Below are positions 13,111-24,200 of a stretch of DNA of 64,000 nt, piece after piece. The position numbers and the translations under genes were made by a program. Position 1 is the first letter of the stretch; every line of letters begins with the position of its first letter. The notes beneath the pieces are model-generated. The model worked only from the letters and a program-made list of their open reading frames with translations. It was not told where the DNA came from and made no database searches. The DNA is from Polytrichum commune (Eukaryota > Streptophyta > Polytrichopsida > Polytrichales > Polytrichaceae), in contig OX485808.1 of the NCBI GenBank assembly GCA_950295325.1, positions 8,186,501 to 8,250,500 on the forward strand, given 5' to 3'.

Positions 13111-13859
13111 CAGAGCCCTACATTGGGTGCCCATACCCATGCCCATGCCCACCCATGCCCATGGGTTTTGGGTGGGCATGGGTGGGCATGGCTACGATAT
13201 TATTGTTCATGGGTGGGCATGGGTGGGCATGGCTGCGATATTATTGTTCATGGGTGGGCATGGGTTTGATATTATAATGGGTGGGCATGGGCTAAAGCAA
13301 AGCATATTGGAAGGGGTCATTAAATGAGCTCTCATTCAATGCTTTCGAGGGTAAGAGCACCGAATCACCTTCACCCAGTAAGGTGAGTCCATCCTTCAGT
13401 GTGTCTTCTTCTTGTTCTCCTCCTCCTCCTTCTTGAGTGTGTCCTTGGGCTCCCAAGAATCCTCGGTCTCTTTTTTGTGACTTTCTTGTGCTTCTGCTTT
13501 TCCCACCCTACCTTAAACCCAGTCCTGCCAAGAGGATTCCAAAACTTAAGAAAGAGAGGATGTTGTAAAGTGGTAGGGAGCGAGAGGAAAAAATGCAGGG
13601 AATACGCTAACCAAGAAGCGCTCCGGGCTGAAGCCAGCGATAGTGAACGACCTTTTATTTGTCCGATCCAACCAAGACTTGGTGTAGGCGGGTAATACAC
13701 ATTACACAATTTTTGAATACATGGGCGCAATTTGAATAGCATGGGTGGGGCATGGGTGGGCACATGTCATGCTATGGGTGGGCATGGGTGGGCATAGGTT
13801 GCTGCTGATGGGCATGGTCCGGGTATGGGTGCAAATTTAAAGGAAAATGTTGGGCTCTG
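13111..13859 (+). mobile_element. hAT transposon derivative, copy 1, with G-rich subterminal arrays
   Basis: The element begins CAGAGCCCTACATTGGG and ends with the complement of CAGAGCCCAACATTTTCC. It is flanked by a perfect 8-bp duplication GTGTATGT (13103-13110 and 13860-13867), the hAT hallmark. Both ends hold arrays of the 10-mer GGGTGGGCAT. Positions 13601-13687 encode the last 29 residues of a hAT transposase on the plus strand, ending at TAG. The middle (about 13320-13600) does not match the other copies and may be captured sequence. It is a non-autonomous deletion derivative; the perfect duplication suggests recent insertion. Confidence 0.9.
13601..13687 (+). pseudogene. hAT transposase C-terminal fragment (copy 1)
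   Basis: The frame reads NTLTKKRSGLKPAIVNDLLF and onward to NQDLV then stop, nearly identical to the end of the longer fragment in copy 3 at 43131-43565. This is the tail of the hAT C-terminal dimerisation domain (TxxRxxLxPxxVxxLLF). Everything upstream of it in the domain is missing. Confidence 0.8.
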
Positions 13860-13879
13860 GTGTATGTATATAGGGGGGT

Positions 13880-15035
13880 TTAATTTCATAGTGTTCGCGG
13901 GTTAGGCCGAAGTCAGCAACCTTGACGGTATAGATACCTTTGTCAGAAGAAGGATCTTCGGGAGTGACAAGAATGTTCAGTGACTTGAGGTCCGGTGTGA
14001 CATGCCCATTGTGGTGTGGATATACTCCATTCCTTGCGCAATTTGCAACCTGAGATCAACAACTTGGAAATGTGAGAAAGGTGAGTTTGTCTGGCCGCAG
14101 TTGACACATTATGTTTCCCAGCAGACCGTACAAGTCTGTATGCATGCATTTCATGATAAGCTCGCATTTGTCTGCGGCCTCCGAGCAGCGGATTCGATGC
14201 ACTAATTAGTGCGGGTGGTTAGATATGGCAGGAGCACTTATCTCTTGCCTCAAGATTGGTTTTCTCAATTAGCCGGAGAAAGAGAGTTTTCTTGGCCTAC
14301 TTCTCACCGAGCCAAATGTTTTCGACACACACACTTTACCGCCTTCAGCAATCAATTTACCTGGAGGAAGTACTTGTGCATTCAACCTTAAGAAGACGCA
14401 AGGTGACCCATTGAAATCATTTGTAGTGCTCCTCCCAGCTATCACCGGCTCATGCGAGTCTGCGGCCTTCCATATTTCAACCAGCTGACATGCAAGGCAT
14501 ACGTTGCTCATCATTATGCCATTTTTGCCATTCTAATCACCCCACTCACCGCTACAAACATGGTTCCCCTTCAATTGTCCTCACTACTAGGCTCGGGAAG
14601 TTTCACAAAAATCGATGCCATTATGCTAGTATTGTAGCCTTACGTACGACTGTAACTGAAAGTATATCACTTTCTAAACCAATTATTAAGAATCTCTTCA
14701 GCCTCCTTCGTTGCTGCGCTCAACTGGTGAACGACATCCAACTTTCCTTCACATGCTTCTTCATCAAACACGTTGCCGCCATGTAACAATTGCTCACCTA
14801 ATTCAGAAGCAACAACACTCCAAAGACACCAGCTCAAGAGAAGTGATTTCATGCACCATTGTAGACCATATAAGATCACTGCAAAATCTTCCTCAGGGCG
14901 ACCTTGCTTGATGGCTACTTCCAATCACTGATCTACATAACAACAATCTGCGATGAGCTTTTGTACACGCTTCACCAAACGATAGAGTTGTGGTGCCACT
15001 GCAGGAACCCGTGCTCGCGGAAACTGCCATGCTAA
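13880..15035 (-). pseudogene. Protein kinase pseudogene
   Basis: The minus strand carries, in order, an N-terminal helical segment (about 15035-14670) with QLYRLVKRVQKLIADCCYVDQ split by a TGA, and GLQWCMKSLLLSWCLWSVV. Then come ELIMKCMHTDLYGLL (about 14170-14110), LQIAQGMEYIHTTMG (about 14050-14010), the catalytic loop as PDLKSLNIL (about 13992-13970) and VKVADFGLTRE (about 13920-13890). Kinase subdomains VIb and VII are recognisable, but the H-R of HRD is lost at a frameshift, several frames are needed, and the glycine loop and the C-lobe after DFG are absent. The remnant stops 13 bases short of the hAT target duplication. The N-terminal part resembles the helical region of some plant MLKL-like or receptor-like cytoplasmic kinases; that assignment is tentative. 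Confidence 0.7.
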
Positions 15036-15469
15036 TACTGCAAGGGTCCTCGGATAATACGGATAATAAGACTATTTGAGAGTGATAATAGCTCTATAAA
15101 AATGTGTTATAGAAGTATTATAGAATAATTTAAAATAAAAGTTAGACTAAAAATATTATAATGATTATATAATCTCATATTGTATTACTTATTTTGTATT
15201 AAAATATATTTTCTAGTAATTATTGAGATAAACAAAATTCAAGGTTATGGACTAGCTAGCTTGGTATCAAAAACTTCATGGGCACTGCTGAGAACTACGA
15301 TTTGGGAGAGTGACAAACCTCTGTTAAAGCAAGCCTGCACAACAATAGCAAGGCAAATATCTACTATTGAGGTTAAACCCTAGTCACTTCCAATGACAAA
15401 ATTTGATATATCCACCTTGGGGTAGCAACTTGTAGTTACCCGTCGATGGTAGGTAAACAAGTGAAAGTA

Positions 15470-15556
15470 GCTGACACACCTACATAAGTGAAATGCACTG
15501 ACACACCTACGTAAGGTGAAACTCCATGACACACCTACATAAGTGAAAGTAGGTAA
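15470..15556. repeat. Short tandem repeat, three units of about 30-35 bp
   Basis: Three successive units share TGACACACCTAC followed by rTAAGTGAAA-type sequence. No coding potential is seen. Confidence 0.7.
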
Positions 15557-17350
15557 TTGCTAAAGCCATCACCGGTAGGGCGATGTTGCCATACTAATCC
15601 TAGAAAAAGCAAACGGTGATGCTATCTGACTAAACTAGAAAAAGAAAACGCGGGGCCAGCTCCACAAAGATTATTAGTTTTAAAACTACATAGATATTGA
15701 CCAGCAGTGATCACCTGATGAGGTTCCTCCTTCGACATTATGGCTCACATTATGAAAAGAGCTAGTCATCTGGACCGTGGTCCATTGACACAGATGACAA
15801 GTGTGTTCATTGTAGGTGTTCAAAAGAGCCATGATCTGTACTAGTGTAGGACCCCGTAACACAAAATTACTTCATTATACAATTCTAAACCATTATGTGT
15901 TATATTACAACTTGTTTATCCACATAAATTTGATACCATTAGATTCATCTTGACTTTCTCTTTATCAACATATAAAAAGGATGCTCGGTTAATAATCATA
16001 TTGATACCATTATACCGGGCGAAGTGGTTTCTTACCAAGAGCTTCCTGAGTATCTTCGAGCTTGCCTCTCAGTAGTATACACTGTCGCTGGTTGATTCGT
16101 AAAGAGTCACCCAATGTGATACTAAGAGTGTTCTCTGTGGTTTTGCAAACTTAAATTGAGAACATCATCAGATTATGTCATTGATCTTGAAATGCACCAA
16201 ACTAGTCTTGAACCTCATCAAGACTTTCAGCCAAATTAAACAAGCCACACGCTAACCATATAGTAAGTGGCAAGGAGTGGCATGCGTATGAATATTGGCG
16301 AAGCATTCCTACTGAAGGGGCAACAAATCACACATTCTTGGGACTCCACATGCGAGCACAGGCCCTTACTTCGGACATCATCGGATGTGTTAAGTGATCG
16401 CCTACTACCATAAATGTGTTGCTATACAGACCAGGAGCGCCTCGAGCACTCATTCGAAGAGCCTTGTCGGTAGATTTATCCACACCTGCACAAATGTGTC
16501 TAAGATTCGTGCCTTAATGTGATGGGGCAACCGTTTTAACGAGGAGATCGCCGTGGCAATCCTGCGGCCGCAAATCAGGCTATCCCATCACCTTCTTCTT
16601 TGCAGGCCAACAACACTCGGAACCACATTCGATTCCCACTGATAATTCTCACTGTTAAATTCCACGGATGATTCCCACTAATAAGTTTCAGAATCCCGGC
16701 GGTTGGCTAAATGAACGGGTTCAAGCTGGAAACATGGACTCTGGCAGAGTGTTTGAGGATAGTTCAAATATTGTGACCCACTAGCCGCGCAACATGAAAG
16801 TGGTACATGAGCCAAGAGTGTGCTTGGCTGGGCAACGAAATTCTGGAGAAATGAGCATGATCTTATCTGTAACGAGTTTTAAAACTACCCAGTGCTTCAT
16901 TTCTGAGTTGTATCCATTGTACCTCTAGAACGATCGGTATCTTTGCTGATGTCTCGAACCTTAGCTGGATTATCTCCGCAGCAAATCAGGCTTCCAAGCC
17001 CAACCGGCTACATGTTGTGATCATTCGGCTTCACTTTATCGAATTGAGAGGATTTGCTTACGAGAGAAGGATCATGTTGTGATGATCTACGGTGAAAAAA
17101 TAAAATTTTGAGGCAGGTTATGAGGCTACTTTTTAAGATTTATGCTGCTCAATGGTCACAGGAATTTGGGTTTTCTCAGTTTATGGGCTGATGACATTTC
17201 ACTAATATGAGATAGCGGACTTCTTCAGTAGGTTACAAACACCCCTAGGAGCACAACTCCTATTTCCATTTGGCACCAACAAGATAAACCTACTCAACTT
17301 GGTATATCATTTGCACTAAGATTTTTTCATATACATTTTCCTCATTCACA
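15557..17350. other. Gene-free DNA
   Basis: No gene or element recognised. Base composition in 16000-17000 is a little more balanced than in the neighbouring spacers, so this could hold further decayed coding sequence, but no motif supports that. Confidence 0.4.
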
Positions 17351-19480
17351 ATGGCATCCAAGACCCATGACCAACCCCCAAGCTTATCACACGAGCTGCA
17401 AAATTTTATTGGTAGTTTTTACCCAATATTCTTGCGGGGGGTCCAACATCTAGAGAATATGACTAAGTATGTTTATGGTACATTACAAATGGTTCTAATA
17501 TTCATGATCTCAAAACTTGGATGCATGATCTCAACCCTCAAGCTCAACTATCTTTTCTTAAGAATATGTTTCATATAATCTCACACAAAGAAGATACAAA
17601 AGTTACAAGACGATTATTTGTTAGCATGAATACAAACAAGGATTCGGAAAAACGAATCCCAGGAAAAATTAGTACGTGGCTTAATAGTTCATCTTCACAA
17701 ATGAAGATTGCAGATTCCAAGAGCGAGGTTACTTTGGACAACAAATTACCTTCTCATTTTTCTTTTGAATTTTGAATCCATTATGAAAATTGACAAATAT
17801 ACGCTTAAAGCTTTGGCCCCCACTTTGGGAGTGACTACGCAACAACCGGATAGGATCTCATGGAGTGATCTAAAACAATTTTATGAGAAAAACCGACTCA
17901 AGCACAATATACTTGAAAAATCTCTCCATAAATTCAGGAAATATTTTCAAACCATCATTGATGAGCTTCAAGGAAAGTATGTAGCACTCATGGATGGCAA
18001 CGCACTAGGGGGATGTTTTACAAGTGGCGCACAATTTGGGATAAATTTGGTCGGAGCTTAAATTTCTTCATGCAAGTCACATAACTTTAAGTGAAACTTT
18101 TTAGAACATTCGACTCTTGCAAAATTCACTTGCTTTGGAAATCTTGGATACAAAGAACGAGAAAACACTCAACGAGGATAAATTAACTAAGCTCACTACC
18201 TCACTTTCTAATTAAGTCAACAATCTACAAGGCATCGTGCAAACCCTAGAACAATGTTTGAAATTGATGGGAAAAAAATAGGAGATTCCTGAAAAATATT
18301 TAGCCCGGAGACAATGCATGGCCTCAACACACTTCATACTCATACAAAGGAATTGGATTCTCACATCTTTAATTTTGAGACATCCATGACAACATCAACA
18401 TATCCTAACACCTCTCACATGTCCAAGTTAGAAAGAGACACAACCGAACTACAAGACTAGTTTAAAAACCATGAAAAAGATGCCACTTCATGGGCGTCTA
18501 AACTCAAAGACTATGGCCAAACATATCCTTTTCATGATCAAACAACACAACATGTACATGAATTATTGGAAAGAAAAAATCGCAACCAACACCTAAAATT
18601 GTCCAATATGGAAAACAAGTGAGCATGAGAAGACTCTCCAACCCACCCAAGGATTCTTATGACACATATTTTGGGGCACCTCACGTATCACAAAAGCCTA
18701 GAGAGTCGGAAAATTCAAACTCGTTAAACCCCACTTGATTTTTTTTCAAATGCCTCAATTAGGAGACAAAAACAATCTACGTAAGAGATCGCAAGAAACT
18801 TGTAGGTACACAAATCGGACTTGATGAAGATAGAACACCAACTCATCAAAAAAAATTTGCTGAAAAATGGGGAAAAGTGAACTTAGAACGTTGGAAGTTG
18901 GGGAAAATAGCGAAGATCATACATGGAGAAATTATAGTCCTTGAAGATGGGTCAAAAAATTGGTCATGCAACATGACATACAAGCCAGACTAATTGAAGC
19001 AACATCAGGGGACAAACCTCAACCTCATAATTTGTGCCCCATTTCTTGTGTCTCTTGGAATTGTAGAGGTTATTCTATGCATGACAATATTTTAATAGCA
19101 AGTATTTTTCCAACTATAAATCTAATATTCTTAGTAAAAACCTAGGAGAAAGATGGAATAGGTATAGCAAAAATTCTTGCTTATAGTCATTTTCCCATTG
19201 CACAAGATGAATATGATAATATACAATCCAACACCACTACTCAAGGACATGGGGGTATTGTTGTATTTATTAAGACATCTATCTGCACATGGGTCTCACA
19301 TCGCCCCTCTTCTCACACAAACATGCATATATAGATTACAATCCACAAGGATATATAGAGGTCTCTCCACATATATGTATATTGGTATATGTTACTATTC
19401 ACCCTCTAGCGCCAAAAGGTACAAATCTACAAATAGAGACCCCTACACTTTTCTAGCATCTAGGGGTTAAGATAGAAGCA
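17351..19480 (+). mobile_element. Decayed L1-type LINE (ORF1 remnant and endonuclease start)
   Basis: A series of plus-strand open fragments (17351-18061 and onward) broken by stops resembles a LINE first ORF but has no diagnostic motif. At 19053-19070 the frame reads SWNCRG, the start of the APE-type endonuclease of plant L1 elements. GHGGIVVFIKTSI follows near 19245-19285 after a frameshift, and YYSPSSAKRY near 19395, in the order expected for the endonuclease. No reverse transcriptase domain follows and no poly-A tail is visible, so the copy is truncated and degenerate. Confidence 0.65.
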
Positions 19481-20247
19481 AAGATGACTCTTTGTGTTAC
19501 ATATGAAGTTGTTGATAATGTGCGTGGGCCTTATGTGGTCACACTTTTTGATTGAACATGATATTTGTGACATATGGATGGATACAAAAAAGACTTGGGT
19601 CATGGTGAGACTGGACTATGTGCTCAAAAGACATTAACTATTCCAAGTTTAATTATTAGTACAAGAGAGAGGGTCTAGACAATCACTCAAAAAGAAAGGG
19701 AATCTTCACTTCAACTACGTGTAACTTTTTCATCTCACCTTTTGCTTAAAAACTTGAAATAAAATTTTGGGTGTTTCATTATTGCTACCAATGCAAGATC
19801 ACATCCACCAATCAAAGTACAGTATGTGTAGTTAGAGATGCCCACAATAGGACCCACATACCTTAAGGTTGGGTAACTAAACCAACACTAAAAACAATTT
19901 AGCACGTTTATGAAGTACATTTGGTTAAGTGGTATGCATGATTGGCTTAGCAAATTTGCTTTAGAATTCTAGACATAATTAAATTGCACATCATGTGAGT
20001 TTACTACACATTTCTAAAATCACTTACCTCTAAATCTGTCCTTCAACCACCACCTTTTCCAATGCAAGCGGCGCCCGAAACCATCCCGACACTCGCCCAA
20101 AACCTCTCCCACATTGAAACCAACACTCCACCCAATAAAAAAAATTGAGCCCTTACAACTTTCGCATGCAAGATCTTAATAATTCATCGTAAGAAATTCA
20201 CCCCACTTTCGCCTAAAATCAATTCCGCATTTTCCCGGACTCCCTTG
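19481..20247. other. Gene-free DNA downstream of the LINE
   Basis: AT-rich sequence with no recognisable gene. The first part may be further eroded LINE sequence. Confidence 0.4.
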
Positions 20248-20255
20248 CTTGTCAC

Positions 20256-20579
20256 CAGAGCCCAACATTTTCCTTTCTAATTGCACCCATACCCAGACCA
20301 TGCCCATCAGCAACGACCTATGCCCACCCATGCCCACCCATAGCATGACATGTGCGCACCCATGCCCACCCATGCCCACACATAGCATGACATGTGCCCA
20401 CCCATGCCCACCCATGCTATTCAAATTGCGCCCATGTATTCAAAAATTGTGTAATGTGTAATGTGTAATTGTGTAATTGTGTAATTATGCCCCACCCATG
20501 CCCACCCATGCCCGCCCATGAACAATAATATTGCACCCATGCCCACCCAAAACCCATGGGCGCCCGATGTAGGGCTCTG
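20256..20579 (-). mobile_element. hAT MITE, copy 2, with C/G-rich subterminal arrays
   Basis: The element runs in the opposite orientation to copy 1: it starts CAGAGCCCAACATTTTCC and ends with the complement of CAGAGCCCTACAT. It has a perfect 8-bp target duplication CTTGTCAC (20248-20255 and 20580-20587). It is only 324 bp, consists almost wholly of CCCACCCATG repeats plus a short ATTGTGTAAT-rich centre, and has no transposase sequence. It lies about 720 bp past the 3' end of the PI4K-alpha coding region. Confidence 0.9.
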
Positions 20580-20587
20580 CTTGTCAC

Positions 20588-21296
20588 CCAAATGCACTCC
20601 TACTTTGCATTGGAGACATTAAGATGGTTTAAGGTGTGTTTTGGGTACAAGATGAGGCATGCATAGGTGTTGGTTTTGGGTGGGGTGTTGGTTATAGCAC
20701 CCTCTACCATATGCTCATAGAGCATACACCAAGTGCTGTGATTACAATGTAGTCTTTTGAAAATCAATTAAATATCAGGCAAAGTGTTTGATGTGTAGAA
20801 GTGGCAGTTGTCAATGTATACAGAAATCGATTGCTATAGATGTGATATTGTGTGTCTAAAGAATATAAGAAATCACTGTACAGCCTTCATCCAGATGCAG
20901 TAAGGAAATATGGAAACTTGACATGTCAAGTTAAGGGAAACTGGAAATGGCTACTTGAGCATCTTAACAAGTAGGAAATCAAACATAGTTAGTACAACCT
21001 GTTGCAGTGAATGCCAGATTAATAGACGACCCTAGTGCCCAATCAACTTTTGAAGAATAAGAAGGGTGGCAGGGTGCTATCAATGCATTGCAATAGCTTC
21101 CATGAATTCACACCCTTTTCCTGACTCAACCTACTATAGTACACGAGAAGAACTGGAAGATTTGATTCCTTCTTCCCACTTACTTTTTAAGTAGCTATAG
21201 TATATGAATTTTGTAAATTGCACCAACCAATGGTGTACCTTGGATTTTTGGACGTCTGATATTGTATTGTTTTGATATACGAGAGGATTCAAAGTG
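20588..21296. other. 3' flank of PI4K-alpha
   Basis: No gene is seen. The part next to 21297 should hold the 3' UTR and polyadenylation signal of the minus-strand kinase gene. Confidence 0.5.
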
Positions 21297-24200
21297 CTAT
21301 CTCTCAATGCCCTGCTGCAAGTATTGGATGAGATCATAACCAGCTGTGCTCCATTTATTGTAAGCATCTGCACAAGTTTTGATCATAAATGTTGCAGCTT
21401 CACGCTCGCTCATTTCAGGGTGAAATCGCTTGCGTAGGTTACCAATTGGATCTCCACGACTAAAGCATGGAAGACCGCTGTCAACCATGAGAAGTACAGT
21501 GCTCAAAATCCCTTCCATATGGGGCCTTGCGGCTAGGTACCCCCTCACACACAAACTGCCAGCACATGCCACTAGTTAGTATCTTCATAGGAGTTTAAGA
21601 GCAATCCATGTTAATCCTTGAAGGACCTATAAACACAATTTTCACAAGCCTCACAAAGTCTTTGAACCACACTGTATGATTATGAGTTTGAAAGTTCATC
21701 AAGTACACTATCTTATGGCAAGTTCTAAACTGTACACATCATTGAAATACCAAGTATGCGTTTGCATCCAAAAGCACCCAGACTGTGTATTTGAATCTAA
21801 ATCTTCAATAAAAATAATGTATATAACCGATTTCAAAAGTACACTTGAAGAATGATTTTTTTTTATTAGGATAACTTTGGACACGATTACTTAATTCATT
21901 CTATCTATCGCACTCTTCCAATAGGTGCAATACACAACTGCAATGTGTAGAATATTTTCTCACTATTGCCACATATAAGTGTACTTCGCTCACTTCTTGC
22001 AACCTCTTCTGATAAATACTGTTTGAAGCTCCTACACAAATATATAAATTTATACTATTTGGGTTGATTATACATTGCAGTTGTGTATTGCACATACAAC
22101 ATCCAACCACATGGATGTTATCATTAGGTAGTTTCTAACAGTTCTTATCGTTCAAGAAATAGCTTTAGAGTTAATTGAGAATTAACTTAGATTATCCTAC
22201 TTGTCAAAAGACACTTTGGTCGTACAAGAGTAAAGGAGCCAAAGCTGGACGTTTTGTTGTTAAGTCAATTGTGCTTATGAAGTGAATCTCTTTTAGTGTG
22301 GAATCAAGGGGAGTGTGGAAGTATAATTTTGGAGTATCACCTGACAAAATGATTCCAGGTTTCACTCTTCATTGACCCAGAAGGATCCAAAAGCTGTGTC
22401 ATCTCATGGCTAAGCTTGAAGTCTGCATTCTCAAATCGCATATTACCTCCTGGAGATGTTTCCAGGATGAAGCCAAAGTCAATGTGTACTAATCTTCCTT
22501 CACTGTTCCATGCCACATACTGTTGTTAGATTAAGGTTCTCACCTAGTCAAAGGATCCTATACATTCCCATCCTCGGATCCCTATGTCCCAGATTGTAAA
22601 TAGAACATTAAAATAAAAAGGAATTGACATAATCGTTGCAAAAATGTGATTGAGAAGAATACTACTTGTCAAAGAGTAGGTTTCCATTGTGCCGATCTTT
22701 TGGTTGGAGAAGGAGACTTGCGACAGCATAGCCAGCACTACTCAGCACAAATTTGTCACGAGCTTCTTCAAATCTAGCAGACCCAACTGGGCCATACTCT
22801 TGTTGAAATATTTCAAACAACCCACCATCTGTCACCTCTCCCATTTGACTTCTACTTCTGGTATTTGGCACAACCTGAAAAAAACAGAGATCAATTTACC
22901 TCTTGTCAGGATGTATGGTCAGTCACAAATCCAAATTCTATCCTGCAAAAACAGTCTCAACTATGAATATATTCATCACTCCCTCTAGACTCATGTTATG
23001 ATACACTGATTGATTGTTGTACTTCCTCTAGTTTGATACAAGTCTCTCTTTCCATGCAGAGCAAGAGTAAATCATGGCTTGAATCACAAGAGATTCACAC
23101 CTGAAAGCACTAACAAGACAAGCCAGACTCATAGCTCCAGTTTAGAGAACCTTCACAGTTGAATCATCAAACAATAGAACTTCAAGGTTATATTGAATGT
23201 ACCTCAATAATTCCTCTTCCATAACCAGTGGGTAGCACTCCATATGGAAATAAATACAAGTTAATGCCTACTGCTTCCCAGATGTTCCTAAGTAGTGCTA
23301 TGACCTGCAGAGCCAGGACATCTTGCCGACAATCATCTCCGACCTGCATCCACCAAATACAATGCTCCTTAAACTAATCATTGAGAAGGTGAATAATGTC
23401 TTATCATGAAAGTGCAATCTTACTGTTAGTGATAGTTCACTCTAAACTGACAACAGGCAATATTCTATATTTCGAGTGGATACTTATTTTTTGGTTTAAC
23501 CCAACTTCAAAAGTAATCATCAGGCAAATTGCTAAATCCCCATCAAAGCTCTGCTGTGATCAAGTAGCAAGTCATCCATTACAAACTTCCAGGGGCAAAA
23601 TTATCATGTAGATGCAATAATATGCTGTAATCACATCTTGGATTCAGGAATTATGTTGTAATAATTGCATGATTTCCTTATTTTTTTCAAATATGAAACA
23701 CATTGTGCTGCTACGAAGCAAATACTTACATAAGAATAGCACATTTATCATAAGATAATTATATTACACAACACTAGGTATAACTTAGCAAAACAATAAC
23801 ATAATGCAACACCCTTTGGAGATTTGTGGTGTATTGACAGGGTATGTCAATTGACAACACCAGGCTGGTAAGCTTCTCAATATTCCAGCAGAATTCAGTA
23901 CCTTAACTGCATACACTCAACTTCATGGTTTGCTGAATTCCAACAATGAAAGGACACACTGACCTTAAATATGCAGGCTTGAAGTTTGACATCATTTGGA
24001 TCACCATCATTGTCAATGACGTTGAAAGTGATCATAATGGGCACTTTTGCAGCTGACTGTAGAGGGATACCACTGTCTAATTTGATACCTCTGACCAACT
24101 TACTTGGTGCAGTTGGCAAATACAGGTCATTTCCTTCCACTTCAATCTTCTCAAGTTCTCTGCTCAATCCAGTATCAGTGTCAAAAATACAGGTCTTTTT

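Noticed and set aside
13047-13327. Plus-strand open frames rich in Gly-His-Trp
   Set aside because: They are translations of the hAT subterminal GGGTGGGCAT array, not genes.
22487-22524. PI4K-alpha exon 25 starting at TATGTGGCATGG
   Set aside because: It would require a non-GT donor for exon 24. Using the next acceptor (exon start 22502) gives canonical GT-AG borders and the conserved [14 protein letters not shown].
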